A stretch of DNA of 64,000 nt, taken from NCBI RefSeq assembly GCF_000009265.1, contig NC_008380.1:1059501-1123500 (forward strand), given 5' to 3'. Source of the DNA: Rhizobium johnstonii 3841. Its GTDB lineage: Bacteria; Pseudomonadota; Alphaproteobacteria; Rhizobiales; Rhizobiaceae. The notes under the pieces were generated by a model. It did no database searches. It was not told the origin of the DNA and worked only from the letters and a program-made list of their open reading frames with translations. The position numbers were made by a program, and so were the translations under genes. Of this stretch, positions 34,816 through 44,377 are shown piece after piece (the stretch's first letter is position 1; every line of letters begins with the position of its first letter).

Positions 34816-35634
34816 TCAGTCCTTGACGACGGAAATGTCGGGCGCGTCGACCGCCTTCATGCCGATGACATGATAGCCGCTGTCGGCATGGTGCACTTCG
34901 CCGGTGACGGAGCGCGACAGATCCGAGAGGAGATAGAGGCCGACATCGCCGACTTCCTCGATGGTGACGGTGCGGCGCAGCGGCGCGTTATATTCGTTCC
35001 ACTTCAGAATATAGCGGAAATCGCCGATGCCGGAGGCGGCAAGCGTCTTGATCGGTCCGGCCGAGACGGCGTTGACGCGGATGTTCTGCGGCCCGAGGTC
35101 GACGGCGAGATACTTGACGCTCGCTTCGAGCGCGGCCTTGGCGACGCCCATGACGTTATAGTTCGGCATCACCTTTTCGGCGCCGTAATAGGTCAGCGTC
35201 AGCATGGCGCCGCCATCCGTCATCAGCTTCTCGGCGCGGCGTGCGACCGAGGTGAAGGAATAGACGGAGATCTGCATCGTCTTGGCGAAATTGTCGGCCG
35301 AGGTATCGACGTAGCGGCCGGTCAGCTCGTCCTTGTCGGAAAAGCCGATCGCATGCACGAGGAAATCGATCTTGCCCCAGAGCTTTTCGACGTTCCCGAA
35401 AACCTCATCGATGGTGGCTTCATCGGCGACGTCACAGTGGCCGACGAGTGTCGCGCCGATTTCGGCGGCGAGCGGCTCGACGCGCTTCTTCAGCGCATCG
35501 CCCTGGTAGGTGAACGCAACTTCTCCGCCCTGCGCATGAATGGCCTTGGCAATACCCCACGCAATCGAACGATTGTTGGCGACACCCATGATGACGCCGC
35601 GTTTGCCTGCCATTAGGCCGGATGCTTGAGCCAT
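34816..35634 (-). CDS. fabI: Enoyl-ACP reductase (NADH), FabI
   Basis: A 272-residue short-chain dehydrogenase that performs the last reduction in fatty-acid elongation. From ATG 35634 (GGAG eight bases upstream) the protein has GVANNRSIAWGIAKA near residue 15, which is the FabI cofactor motif, and a catalytic YYGAEKVMPNYNVMGVAK segment near 155-172. The extended open frame to 35694 lacks family support. It is upstream of the histidine phosphatase gene on the same strand. Confidence 0.94.
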   Translation of the reverse strand: MAQASGLMAGKRGVIMGVANNRSIAWGIAKAIHAQGGEVAFTYQGDALKKRVEPLAAEIGATLVGHCDVADEATIDEVFGNVEKLWGKIDFLVHAIGFSDKDELTGRYVDTSADNFAKTMQISVYSFTSVARRAEKLMTDGGAMLTLTYYGAEKVMPNYNVMGVAKAALEASVKYLAVDLGPQNIRVNAVSAGPIKTLAASGIGDFRYILKWNEYNAPLRRTVTIEEVGDVGLYLLSDLSRSVTGEVHHADSGYHVIGMKAVDAPDISVVKD

Positions 35635-35755
35635 ATTTCGCTCCCTAGGATTCTGATCGATCCTGCCTATGGCATAGGCCGTTAATCGGTTCAAGCTTGG
35701 CCGGGATCATCAACTGTTAGGGATCGTAATAAAGGGTGCGAATGTCATAAAAATT

Positions 35756-36943
35756 TCATAGGAACAGGCCTTCGCGCATGCTCCGCATGAGATCGGTGAT
35801 TTTGTCGTCGGGTTTTTCCCACAGGATAATGCGCAATTCGACAACGAGATCGCCTCTGCCGCCCTCTTCGCGGGGCAATCCCTGGCCGGGAATTCTAATC
35901 GTCTTGTCCGAGCCGGACCATGCGGGGATCGTCACGTTCAGCGGCCCGCTCGGTCCTTCGATACGCGCCTCGGTGCCGAGCACGGCATTTTCGATGCTGA
36001 GCGGCAGCACCGCGTGCAGATCGAAACCATCGACGGTGAAGCGCGGATCGGATGCGATGCGAATGTTGATGACGGCGTCGCCGCGCTGCATGCCAGGCAG
36101 CTTGAAGCCCTGTCCCTTGAGCCTGATCTCGTGACCGTCGGTCGTGCCTGCCGGCAATGCGAAGCCGATTTCGCGGCCCTCCGGCAGCGATGCGGTGATC
36201 CAGCCGCTCTTCAACACGTCGTCGATCGTCACCGTCGCCGTCGTCACCTCATCCGGTGCTTTATCGAGGCCGGTATCCTTGGCGCCGGTGAAACGGCGCA
36301 CCAGGTTTGTCAGGATGCTGAGCGGCAGCGACAGGTTGGCGGCAGCATTTTGCCCGGCTTCGCCCGATTCCTCATCGCCCTTGACCTCAGCCTCGGCGGC
36401 ATCGCCATCCATTCGCCTGCCGGTCTCGCCCTGCGCGTTTTGTGCCTGCGGATTTTGGGCCTGCTGATATTGCGTCTGCTGGGCGCGACCCTGCGCCTGG
36501 CCGCCGCTGGCCGCGCGGGCCTGAGCGCCAAAAATGCGGTCCACCATCTCGTCGGCGGCCTCGGTCGCGCCTGCCTGTTGCCTGGAGCCGTCGGCGGCGG
36601 CCTTCTGGGCGGCGCGCGCCAGCTCTTCCATCACGCGCTCGGCATTGGCCTGCGCCGCCTTGGCGCGCACGGCTGCCTCGCGGGCGGCCTGGCGCTGCTG
36701 CATGATCGTCTGTTCGTGCTTCTTGGCTTCCGCCATCCGCAGGGCATTGTCGAACAGGCTGCGTTTGCGCGGATCCTTCAAGGTTTCATAGGCGCGGCCG
36801 ATCTCGGCGAACCGGGCCGTCGCCGTCGGATCGTCCTGATTGTGGTCGGGATGGGCTGATTTGGCCATGTTGCGCCAAGCCGCCTTGATCTCGTCTACTG
36901 CCGCATCGCGCTTGACGCCCAGAATTTTGTAAGGATCGCGCAT
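35756..36943 (-). CDS. DnaJ-type (CbpA-like) chaperone
   Basis: A 395-residue J-domain protein. Residues 1-65 form the J domain (DPYKILGVKRDAAVDEIKAA, with the HPD triad in SAHPDHNQ). A long Ala/Gln-rich linker with charged coiled-coil character spans about 75-225. The C-terminal DnaJ substrate-binding domains run from about 260 to 390 (VTIDDVLKSG, later IPGQGLPR). There is no zinc-finger cysteine region, so it is CbpA-like rather than DnaJ itself. It would work with DnaK in protein folding. The long polar linker is larger than in most CbpA proteins. Confidence 0.85.
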   Translation of the reverse strand: MRDPYKILGVKRDAAVDEIKAAWRNMAKSAHPDHNQDDPTATARFAEIGRAYETLKDPRKRSLFDNALRMAEAKKHEQTIMQQRQAAREAAVRAKAAQANAERVMEELARAAQKAAADGSRQQAGATEAADEMVDRIFGAQARAASGGQAQGRAQQTQYQQAQNPQAQNAQGETGRRMDGDAAEAEVKGDEESGEAGQNAAANLSLPLSILTNLVRRFTGAKDTGLDKAPDEVTTATVTIDDVLKSGWITASLPEGREIGFALPAGTTDGHEIRLKGQGFKLPGMQRGDAVINIRIASDPRFTVDGFDLHAVLPLSIENAVLGTEARIEGPSGPLNVTIPAWSGSDKTIRIPGQGLPREEGGRGDLVVELRIILWEKPDDKITDLMRSMREGLFL

Positions 36944-37243
36944 GTTAAAACCGCCGGTGTTGCGATGCGGCAAGCCTCGTCCTTGCCCGGCATCCCCGTC
37001 CAATAAAACGTGTGTGGCGTCACCCGCCGCAAAGGCAGGAACAGCCACTCTCAACGCCGATCCTGCGGTGGAGTTGCTAATCACTTGTTATTTCTTTGAA
37101 GAGATGTGGGGTGTTTCGCGGTAAATGGTTAGCTCTTTGCTAAGCATTCGGCAGAAAGCGGTCGCGCGTTAACCTGTTGGCGAGGGCGCTGTGCGTCTTT
37201 TCGAGCAAGGGACGCTGTAATATTTTGAACGACCTTAGGAAGA
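36944..37243. other. Gene-free stretch with a copy of a short dispersed palindromic element
   Basis: About 300 bases upstream of the DnaJ-type gene and downstream of the lipoprotein gene. At 37185-37230 it holds GCGCTGTGCGTCTTTTC...GGGACGCTGTAATATTTTG, related to the element at 50998-51054 (shared CTTTTC, GCAAGG, ACGCTGTAA and TTTGAA blocks). No other feature was recognised. Confidence 0.5.
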
Positions 37244-37702
37244 TCAGCTCTCGGGCTGGAAGCTTAAGAGCTGCCAGTTGCCGCCGCCGACGAGGCAGGT
37301 CTTGCCGTAGAATTTGGCGATGCCGACATAGGAATGGCGGGTCGTCCGGAACTGGCGGCAGACCTGGCCGGACTCATTGTTCTCGACGATCGTATCGATG
37401 ACGCCGGCACTGCCGGTCGATGCGTTCGCCCAGGGAAGCGGCTGGCCCTCGAGCCTTTGCACGTCGGCCGAGGTCACGGCGTTGCGCACGGTCATTTCGT
37501 CGGAAAGCGTATCGGTGCTCGGCGGCGTCTGCGGCACGGTGCCGGTTGCCACCGACCGGTCGACCTTGGCTTCACTCAGGAAATCCATGCCGCCGCCGAC
37601 GCAGCCGGATAGCGACAACATCGCGACGCCGATGACGAAGAACACAGTGCTGCGTTGCCGCAGGCCCTTTGTATGGCGAGATGACTTTGTTATGACTTCC
37701 AC
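37244..37702 (-). CDS. Small lipoprotein, surface-antigen (RT0821/Lpp0805) type
   Basis: A 152-residue protein from GTG 37702. A basic N-terminus and hydrophobic stretch end in a lipobox, LSLSGC, so it is probably an outer-membrane lipoprotein. The C-terminal region has paired cysteines (QVCRQF and KTCLVGGGNW) and the CRQFRTTRHSYVG pattern of the 17-kDa surface antigen-like family. A longer frame exists to 37789, but it overlaps pdxH and the GTG start gives a proper signal peptide. Its role is unknown. It is divergent from pdxH. Confidence 0.75.
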   Translation of the reverse strand: MEVITKSSRHTKGLRQRSTVFFVIGVAMLSLSGCVGGGMDFLSEAKVDRSVATGTVPQTPPSTDTLSDEMTVRNAVTSADVQRLEGQPLPWANASTGSAGVIDTIVENNESGQVCRQFRTTRHSYVGIAKFYGKTCLVGGGNWQLLSFQPES

Positions 37703-37767
37703 CCTGCATCCTGTCCAGTTATCAAAAGCTGGGCGAGTTTTAAATAATCCGGGGCATTTGAACCAAT

Positions 37768-38388
37768 ATGTCGGCAAACGAGTTAACAAGCGGTGACTTT
37801 ACCGAAAGTGGCGAGCCCTTCAAGCTCTTTGCCGAATGGCTGAAAGAAGCGGAGGTTTCCGAGCCCAATGACCCCAATGCGGTGGCGCTGGCAACGGTCG
37901 ATGAGGATGGTCTTCCGAATGTCCGCATGGTTCTCCTGAAGGGATTCGACGACGACGGTTTCGTCTTTTACACCAATTTCGAGAGCCAGAAAGGCCGCGA
38001 AATTCTTGGCCAGAAAAAGGCCGCCATGTGCTTTCACTGGAAAAGCCTACGCCGTCAGGTCAGGCTGCGCGGTCCTGTCGAGATCGTCACCGATGCCGAA
38101 GCCGACGCCTATTTCAAGACGCGGGCGCGCGGCAGCCGCATCGGCGCCTGGGCCTCCAGACAATCCCGCCCGCTCGAAAGCCGTTTCGCGCTGGAAAAGG
38201 CCGTGGCCGAATATACAGCGCGCTATGCCATCGGCGAGATTCCGCGCCCGGCCCACTGGTCGGGCTTCCGCATCCGCCCGACCTCGATCGAATTCTGGAA
38301 GGACCAGAAATTCCGCCTGCATGACCGCGTCGAATTCCGCCGGCCGTCACCGGAAGGCGAATGGGACAAGGTGCGGATGTATCCGTAA
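37768..38388 (+). CDS. pdxH: Pyridoxamine 5'-phosphate oxidase
   Basis: A 206-residue FMN enzyme that oxidises pyridoxamine or pyridoxine phosphate to pyridoxal phosphate. Conserved stretches include [20 protein letters not shown] (about residues 40-60), [13 protein letters not shown], and the C-terminal signature [14 protein letters not shown] (about 170-185). It is complete and has the normal length. It stands as a single gene between divergent and converging neighbours. Confidence 0.95.
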   Translation: MSANELTSGDFTESGEPFKLFAEWLKEAEVSEPNDPNAVALATVDEDGLPNVRMVLLKGFDDDGFVFYTNFESQKGREILGQKKAAMCFHWKSLRRQVRLRGPVEIVTDAEADAYFKTRARGSRIGAWASRQSRPLESRFALEKAVAEYTARYAIGEIPRPAHWSGFRIRPTSIEFWKDQKFRLHDRVEFRRPSPEGEWDKVRMYP

Positions 38389-38394
38389 CGGGCT

Positions 38395-39432
38395 TTACCT
38401 GCCCATCAGCTTCAGCGGTATGCCGGAGGCGAGCGCCGAGACGTAGCGACGCTTCTGGTAGAAGCCGTTGAGCGAAATGCGCGGGAGATAGCCGGTCAGC
38501 CGCGCTGACGGCAGCCCGGGCTGCGTGGTGACCGCAAGGGTAAAGCCGAGATTGCGAGCGATGCGCGCCTCGCGGGCGGTCGCAGCCGCCGGCGTGCCGT
38601 AGGGATAGGCGATCGTCCCGGGACGGATGCCAGTCACTGCTTCGACGTAATCTGCCGAAACCTGCATTTCGATTCGCGCTTCGGCTTCCGGCAGGCGGGC
38701 GAGCGCGCGATGGCTGATCGTATGAGCGCCGAGCGTTGCGAGCGGGTGTGCCGCCAGCCATTGCAATTCGCCGGGCCCCATCACCAGCTCGCGGACGATA
38801 TCCGTCGGCTCGATGCCGTTTTCGCGCGCCAGCAGATCGATGGCGGCAACGGCGCGCGCCTCGTCGGAGCCGTGGATATAGGCGGCAAAGCGGTCGAAGG
38901 CATGCCATTGCTGCTGCGGGCTGTCGAGCACAAGGCGCTCCATGCCGTGGCCGAAATCGAAACGGATTTCCGGCGCCTGGCGCAGGAGGACGGCGAGCGT
39001 CTCCCACCAGATGCTGTGGGAGCCCTCGGCAAAACCCTTGGCGACGAACACCGTGAACGGCGCCTGATGCCGCTCGAACACCGGCAGCGCATGCTCCAGA
39101 TTATTGCTGTATCCGTCGTCGAGCGTGAAGGCCGCGAAGGGCTTTGCGCCTTCCGGCTCCGCCAGCAGCGCCGGCACCTGATCGAGCGGCACGAAGCGGT
39201 AGCCCTCGCGACGCAGCCGCCGCAGCGCCGCGTCGAGAAAACCGGGGGTGATTTCGAGATGCGCATTCGGCTCGAAAGCCTGGGCCACGTGCGGGCGGAC
39301 ATGATGCAGTGTGAAGACGACGCCGCGCCCGCGTGCTTCGCGCATCAGTCCGACAGACGCGAGCAGCCAGGAAAACTCGAGCCCGGCGCCGATCGCCAGT
39401 CGCTTGCCCAATCGCTTGAATTGTCCCGTCAT
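38395..39432 (-). CDS. Polysaccharide deacetylase (NodB-fold) family protein
   Basis: A 345-residue protein with the NodB-type carbohydrate esterase domain. The first motif is FTLDDGYSNN (about residues 97-106). The HxxxH-type metal motif is probably TLGAHTISHRALAR (about 235-248). No clear signal peptide is seen at the N-terminus, which starts with a basic segment. It would remove acetyl groups from an envelope or exopolysaccharide sugar. Only six bases separate its 3' end from the converging pdxH. Confidence 0.82.
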   Translation of the reverse strand: MTGQFKRLGKRLAIGAGLEFSWLLASVGLMREARGRGVVFTLHHVRPHVAQAFEPNAHLEITPGFLDAALRRLRREGYRFVPLDQVPALLAEPEGAKPFAAFTLDDGYSNNLEHALPVFERHQAPFTVFVAKGFAEGSHSIWWETLAVLLRQAPEIRFDFGHGMERLVLDSPQQQWHAFDRFAAYIHGSDEARAVAAIDLLARENGIEPTDIVRELVMGPGELQWLAAHPLATLGAHTISHRALARLPEAEARIEMQVSADYVEAVTGIRPGTIAYPYGTPAAATAREARIARNLGFTLAVTTQPGLPSARLTGYLPRISLNGFYQKRRYVSALASGIPLKLMGR

Positions 39433-39694
39433 GCGGCGCTTTTCCCTTGCCTTTTCCGGAAACTAGCAAGTGCGACTTAAGCCTTGCTGAATCCCGATCC
39501 GGCACGGGTCTTTCATTTCCTGTTTACCAAGACGATGAAAAGACTAGAAAAATGATAGGCGTTGCCTCAAAGTCGCGCCAAACTTGCGGCTTCTGTCACA
39601 TTACGGCACAAATGCCGGTCTGACCGAGAGCCCGCATCAAGGGCTGCGCATCAGGTGCCAGCGTATGAGGGGCCAGGGTATGAGGGGAAAGTGC

Positions 39695-40978
39695 ATGAGA
39701 AAGCTTTTGGCGGCTGTTTTGACCGTAACGCTTGCCGTTTCGGCGCCGCTTGCGGCCCTTGCCGGCAACGCTTCGCTGATCCTCGATGCCCGGACCGGCA
39801 AGGTTCTCGCCTCCGAAAACGCCGATACGCTGAACCATCCGGCCTCGCTGACGAAGATGATGACGCTCTATCTCACCTTCGAGGCGTTGAAGCGCGGCAA
39901 GATTACCTGGGACACCCCGATCAAGATGTCGAAATACGCTGCCTCCCGGCCGCCGACCAAGCTTGGCGTCAAGGCGGGCGGCACGATCACCGTGCGCGAG
40001 GCGGTCTATGGCATGATCGTCAAATCCGCCAATGATGCCGCCTCCGCCATGGGTGAGAAACTCGCCGGCTCGGAAAGCGGCTTTGCTCGGGTGATGACGG
40101 CCAAAGCCCGCCAGCTCGGCATGAGCCGCACCGTCTTCGTCAACGCCTCCGGCCTGCCGGACGGCCGACAGGTCACGACGGCGCGTGACATGTCGACGCT
40201 CGCCATCGCGCTGATGAAGAATTATCCGAACGAATACCGGCTGTTCTCGACGGCCAGTTTCAATTTCCGCGGCCGGACGGTGCGCGGCCACAACAATCTC
40301 ATGTACCGCTACCAGGGCATGGACGGCATCAAGACCGGTTATACCAACGCCTCCGGCTTCAACCTCGTCAGCGCGGTCAGAGACGGCAACCGCCGCGTGG
40401 TCGGCGTCGTGCTCGGCGGCCGCACCGCCCGCAGCCGCGACGCCAAGATGGCTGGTTTGCTCGACCGTTATCTCGGCCGCGCCTCGTCTTCCGGCGGCGC
40501 AAAGCTGGTGGCGAGCGTCGGCGCGAGGGAACCCGTCGAAGTCGCGTCCGCCGCCGAGGCCTCCGATGTACCGGTGCCGCTCAACGCACCGCGCCCGGCC
40601 GACGATCTCGCAGCCAAAAGCTTGGCCTATGCCGATGACGCCGTCGTGCCGCTGGAACGTCCGGTCGCGATGGACGAGATCCTGAACGCCGGCAAGACGC
40701 CGAAGACATCGGCAGAGAAGACCAACGGTGACTGGCAGATCCAGATCTCGGCCGCACCGAGTGCCGATGCGGCGCGTGCACTTCTCGCCCAGGCGAAGTC
40801 GGAAGGCGGCGCACCGCTGGTGTCCGCCTCGCCCTATACGGAGGCGGTCGGGCAGGGGGTCAACAAGATCTATCGCGCCCGCTTCGTCGGCTTCGCCAGC
40901 AGGGATGCGGCCGTCTCGGCCTGCGACGCGCTGAAGCAGCGCTCCTATGACTGCATGCTGCTGCCGGACCACGGCTGA
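39695..40978 (+). CDS. D-alanyl-D-alanine carboxypeptidase (DacA/DacF type) with SPOR domain
   Basis: A penicillin-binding protein of 427 residues from ATG 39695 (GAGGGGAAA upstream). Residues 1-23 form a signal peptide. Peptidase S11 motifs are SLTK (about residue 49), SAN (about 111) and KTG in GIKTGYTNASG (about 214). A low-complexity linker leads to a C-terminal SPOR domain (about 345-427, DWQIQISAAPSADAARA), which binds septal glycan. It trims peptidoglycan cross-bridge precursors in the periplasm. The 5' region contains a short direct repeat, GTATGAGGGG, at 39663 and 39679. Confidence 0.92.
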   Translation: MRKLLAAVLTVTLAVSAPLAALAGNASLILDARTGKVLASENADTLNHPASLTKMMTLYLTFEALKRGKITWDTPIKMSKYAASRPPTKLGVKAGGTITVREAVYGMIVKSANDAASAMGEKLAGSESGFARVMTAKARQLGMSRTVFVNASGLPDGRQVTTARDMSTLAIALMKNYPNEYRLFSTASFNFRGRTVRGHNNLMYRYQGMDGIKTGYTNASGFNLVSAVRDGNRRVVGVVLGGRTARSRDAKMAGLLDRYLGRASSSGGAKLVASVGAREPVEVASAAEASDVPVPLNAPRPADDLAAKSLAYADDAVVPLERPVAMDEILNAGKTPKTSAEKTNGDWQIQISAAPSADAARALLAQAKSEGGAPLVSASPYTEAVGQGVNKIYRARFVGFASRDAAVSACDALKQRSYDCMLLPDHG

Positions 40979-41076
40979 CCGCCGCGCCAGCACTCCGGAC
41001 AATCCACGCGGGACAATCCCACGCTGGACAAACATTGGGAATCAGCGTCTCCTCCATAAACAAAAGGAGAACGCTC

Positions 41077-41394
41077 ATGCTGCGCCGTCTCGCCGATCAG
41101 TTCGAAACCTCATCCGCGGCCTATGCCGCAGCCAACGGCATCGAGCGTGACCCCGACTGGTTTTTGCTGAAGCTGCAGGAGGAGGTGGGCGAACTCACCC
41201 AGGCCTGGAACCGCCTGACCGGCCGCGGGCGCCGCAGGGAACGGACGCAGGAAGAGCTCGACCGCGATCTCGCCGACGAAACCGCCGACCTGCTCGGCCA
41301 CATCCTGCTCTTTGCCCGCCGCAACGATATCGACCTTGCCGCTGCGATCGAGCGGAAGTGGCGGTTTCAGCCAGCGCTGACGTCGAAGGGCTGA
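41077..41394 (+). CDS. MazG-like nucleotide pyrophosphohydrolase domain protein
   Basis: A 105-residue all-alpha protein from ATG 41077 with AAAGGAGA upstream. It carries the MazG-type acid pattern: LKLQEEVGELTQAW (about residues 31-44) and LADETADLLGH (about 70-80), which bind magnesium. Single-domain members hydrolyse nucleoside triphosphates or related pyrophosphates. The longer frame starting at 41035 lacks an RBS. It lies 98 bases after the carboxypeptidase gene. Three GGACAA units repeat at 14-15 base spacing in that gap. Confidence 0.82.
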   Translation: MLRRLADQFETSSAAYAAANGIERDPDWFLLKLQEEVGELTQAWNRLTGRGRRRERTQEELDRDLADETADLLGHILLFARRNDIDLAAAIERKWRFQPALTSKG

Positions 41395-41444
41395 TGCATG
41401 TCGCCCCACGTTTACGTGCGGCCGTCAGTCTTCGGAAACTTAGG

Positions 41445-41936
41445 TCAGCCGATCTTATAGCGGTAGAATTTGCTGTCCACCGCCATCAGCGGGAAGGCGC
41501 GGGGCAGGGCGCTCTTGGCGATCTCGGTAAAGCCGTTCTTCTCGTAGAAGCGATGCGCGGCGACGAACTTGTCGGTCGTGCCGAGGAAGATATCGGTGAG
41601 GCCGGCATCCCTGGCATGGGCAAACAGCCGATCAAGAAGCCGCGCCGCCACGCGATGCTCGTGGCCGCGAACCTCAGCTGAGACGAACATCTTGCGCAAC
41701 GCCGCCTGGTTGTTGCCGATATCCTTGAGCCCGACCGTGCCGACGATGGCGTCATCCTTGACGGCGACCCAGAACTGTCCCTTGCCGGACTGATAGAAAT
41801 CCGGGATGACCCGGAGATCCGGTTGCGCATCCACGGTGATATCGATGCCGAATTCCTCGCGCTGGATCGACAGGATCACCGAAAGCACGGCATCGGCGTC
41901 ATCGGCGGTGAAGGTTCTGATTTCGACATCCGCCAT
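41445..41936 (-). CDS. GNAT family N-acetyltransferase
   Basis: A 163-residue acetyltransferase from ATG 41936 with AAGGACC six bases upstream. The acetyl-CoA-binding segment includes LRKMFVSAEVRGHEHRVAARLL (split across about residues 80-101) and the C-terminal AAHRFYEKNGF motif (about 127-137). Its substrate is unknown. It lies 18 bases downstream of tldD on the same strand and may be cotranscribed. Confidence 0.85.
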   Translation of the reverse strand: MADVEIRTFTADDADAVLSVILSIQREEFGIDITVDAQPDLRVIPDFYQSGKGQFWVAVKDDAIVGTVGLKDIGNNQAALRKMFVSAEVRGHEHRVAARLLDRLFAHARDAGLTDIFLGTTDKFVAAHRFYEKNGFTEIAKSALPRAFPLMAVDSKFYRYKIG

Positions 41937-41953
41937 GACGGGGTCCTTTCGCC

Positions 41954-43369
41954 TCAGGTCTGCGTGCCGCCGACCGTCACCTGATCCATGCGCAGATGCG
42001 GCTGGCCGACGCCGACGGGAACCCATTGACCGGCTTTGCCGCAATTGCCGATGCCGGTATCGAGCTTCATGTCGTTGCCGATCATCGACACCCGCTTCAT
42101 CGCATCCGGGCCGTTGCCGATCAGCATCGCGCCCTTGATCGGCGCGCCGACCTTGCCGTTCTCGATCAGATAGGCCTCGGTGCAGCCGAAGACGAACTTG
42201 CCGGAGGTGATGTCCACCTGGCCGCCGCCGAAGGAGACGGCATAGATGCCCTTCTTCACCGAGGCGATGATTTCCTCGGGCGTCTTGTCGCCGCCGAGCA
42301 TGTAGGTGTTGGTCATGCGCGGCATCGGCACATGGGAATAGCCCTGGCGGCGGCCGTTGCCGGTCGGCGCCATGCCCATCAGCCTGGCATTCTGCCGATC
42401 CTGCATATAGCCGACGAGCTTGCCGTTTTCGATCAGCACGTTGTAGGCGGACGGCGTGCCCTCATCATCGATGGTGATCGAGCCGCGGCGATTGTCGATC
42501 GTGCCGTCATCGACGACGGTGACGCCGGGGGCGGCGACCATCTGGCCGAGAAGGCCGGCGAATGCCGAGGTCTTCTTTCGGTTAAAATCGCCTTCCAGCC
42601 CGTGACCGACCGCCTCGTGCAGCATCACACCCGGCCAGCCGGAGCCGAGCACCACGTCCATCGTGCCCGCCGGCGCATCGATCGCCTCGAGATTGACGAG
42701 CGCCTGGCGCAGCGCCTCGTCGGCGCCGTATTGCCAGCTGCCCTCGGCGATGAAATCGCCGAAGCCGATGCGCCCGCCGTGGCCATAGGAGCCGCTCTCC
42801 TGCCGATCGCCTTCGCCGACCATCACCGAGATGTTGATGCGCGTCATCGGCCTGATGTCGCGCACACGATGTCCGTCGGCGCGCAGGATATCGACGACCT
42901 GCCAGCTTGCGGCGACCGAGGCCGTCACCTGGCGCACCTTGTCGTCCTTGCCCCTGAGATAGGCGTCGATGTCCTGCAGGACCTTGACCTTCTCCTCGAA
43001 GCTCGGCTGGCCGATCGGGTTCTCGTCGCTGTAGAATTTCTTGTTGGTGCCCTGGGGTGCGGCCGCATAGGAGCCGGAATAGCCGCGCGTCACCGCGCCG
43101 ACCGCATCGGCGGCCCGCTTCAGCGCCGCCACCGAGAGATCGCCGGCATGGGCATAGCCGACCGCTTCGCCGGCAACGGCGCGCAGGCCGAAACCCTGTT
43201 CGGTGTTGAAGCTGCCGCCCTTCAGCCGGCCATTGTCGAAGGTCAGCGCTTCCGCCTGCGCATGCTCGATGAACAGTTCGCCGTCATCGGCGCCGGACAA
43301 GGCTTCGGCGACAAGGCCACGCATCGTGGCTTCGTCGGCATCGAAAAGCGTCAGGAGATCGGTGGTCAT
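41954..43369 (-). CDS. tldD: Metalloprotease TldD
   Basis: A 471-residue subunit of the TldD/TldE (PmbA) protease, which trims peptides such as modified microcin precursors and antitoxins. The zinc motif HEAVGH occurs in GVMLHEAVGHGLEGD (about residues 252-266), followed by RKTSAFAGLLGQ. A C-terminal segment has GNCGKAGQ. It is complete. TldE is not in the window. The gene has a 366-base upstream gap containing a mosaic repeat. Confidence 0.95.
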   Translation of the reverse strand: MTTDLLTLFDADEATMRGLVAEALSGADDGELFIEHAQAEALTFDNGRLKGGSFNTEQGFGLRAVAGEAVGYAHAGDLSVAALKRAADAVGAVTRGYSGSYAAAPQGTNKKFYSDENPIGQPSFEEKVKVLQDIDAYLRGKDDKVRQVTASVAASWQVVDILRADGHRVRDIRPMTRINISVMVGEGDRQESGSYGHGGRIGFGDFIAEGSWQYGADEALRQALVNLEAIDAPAGTMDVVLGSGWPGVMLHEAVGHGLEGDFNRKKTSAFAGLLGQMVAAPGVTVVDDGTIDNRRGSITIDDEGTPSAYNVLIENGKLVGYMQDRQNARLMGMAPTGNGRRQGYSHVPMPRMTNTYMLGGDKTPEEIIASVKKGIYAVSFGGGQVDITSGKFVFGCTEAYLIENGKVGAPIKGAMLIGNGPDAMKRVSMIGNDMKLDTGIGNCGKAGQWVPVGVGQPHLRMDQVTVGGTQT

Positions 43370-43573
43370 GATAGGGCTCCAATGGGCATGCGTTCAGGAG
43401 TGCACTGACTCCCTAGATAGGGCTCCACATAATAAGGAGTGAAGCCCTGCCGTCGAATTATTCTTTTTTAATGGGGATGGGAGCGTTTCTACCGCCTTGT
43501 GCTGGGTGGCGGCTCAGCTTTTTTACATAATCAGTTTGAGAGCTGATTTGTTCGAAATGCCGAGGAAATATCC
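43370..43573. other. Gene-free stretch upstream of tldD
   Basis: About 200 bases between the tldD start and mosaic repeat copy C. The part at 43450-43560 is relatively AT-rich and may hold the tldD promoter. No palindromes or known operators were recognised. Confidence 0.3.
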
Positions 43574-43711
43574 GCCCCTCACCCTAACCCTCTCCCCGTA
43601 AACGGGGCGAGGGGACGTGCCCTGCGAGACGTGGGTGGGGAACGGAGAGGTCCGCGGCATATCCCTTCGCCCCGTTTACGGGGAGAAGGTGGCGGCAGCC
43701 GGATGAGGGGC
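43574..43711 (+). repeat. Rhizobial intergenic mosaic-type repeat, copy C
   Basis: Forward copy running from GCCCCTCACCCTAACCCTCT to GGCGGCAGCCGGATGAGGGG. It ends 24 bases from the 3' end of the ialB-type gene. Confidence 0.85.
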
Positions 43712-43735
43712 GGGCCACGGAGACGACGGTTGCCC

Positions 43736-44377
43736 TCACGGCAGAGCGTCGAAACCTTCGGCGAAGCCCTTGAGGTCGACGGGGATGCCGATGCCTTCTT
43801 CCGGGGTCTGGAAGACGATGAAGGTTGCCTGGGCACCGCTGCGGAAGGTCTTGAGCAGTTCATCCTCGAGCACGACCTCGGCGTAGCAGCCGTCGGCGAA
43901 GCAGCGGACGAAATAGGCGCGGCCGATATCCTTGCCGTCGACATTGAGCCCGAGGCCGTTCGGCAGCAGCACGCCAAGTGGTGCCAGCACGCGCAGAATC
44001 TTCGACTTGCGGTCGGCCGTCTTCAGGACGACGACGGAAAGCCCGACCTCCGGCCGATCCTCGGCGATGACATTCTGCATCAGCGCGCATTGTTCGGTCG
44101 CAGCCCCGGCCGGCTTGTCGCAGACGACGGACCATGCGCCATGATTGGACTTTACCGTGCCCGGCGCCGGCGGCTGTGTCTGGCCAGGCACCGGTTCGAC
44201 ATTCGGTTTGGCGGCGCTCGGCTGTTGCGGCGCCGGAGCAGGGGCGGGCGCCGGCGCGGAAGCCGGGGGCTTGGCCTGTGACGGCGTGGGTTGCTGCTGT
44301 GCGAAAACGGGCGTCGTCGCTGCGGCCGCGATGCTGGCAGTCAGGAGAAGCGACTGCGCGAGGGAACGGAAACCCAT
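43736..44377 (-). CDS. Invasion-associated locus B (IalB) family periplasmic protein
   Basis: A 213-residue protein from ATG 44377 with GAGG upstream. A signal peptide (residues 1-26, ending VFA) is followed by a Pro/Ala-rich linker (about 27-70) with PAPAPAPAP runs. The IalB domain (about 75-213) has HGAWSVVCDKPAG, CALMQNV, and a disulfide-capable pair in VRCFADGCYAEV. IalB was named in Bartonella and is widespread in Rhizobiales, where its role is not settled. It is divergent from the cytochrome oxidase operon. Confidence 0.88.
   Translation of the reverse strand: MGFRSLAQSLLLTASIAAAATTPVFAQQQPTPSQAKPPASAPAPAPAPAPQQPSAAKPNVEPVPGQTQPPAPGTVKSNHGAWSVVCDKPAGAATEQCALMQNVIAEDRPEVGLSVVVLKTADRKSKILRVLAPLGVLLPNGLGLNVDGKDIGRAYFVRCFADGCYAEVVLEDELLKTFRSGAQATFIVFQTPEEGIGIPVDLKGFAEGFDALP

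Noticed and set aside
40996..41030. Three GGACAA units before the MazG-like gene
   Set aside because: Spacing of 14-15 bases is not a helical turn and no partner regulator is suggested; could be chance.
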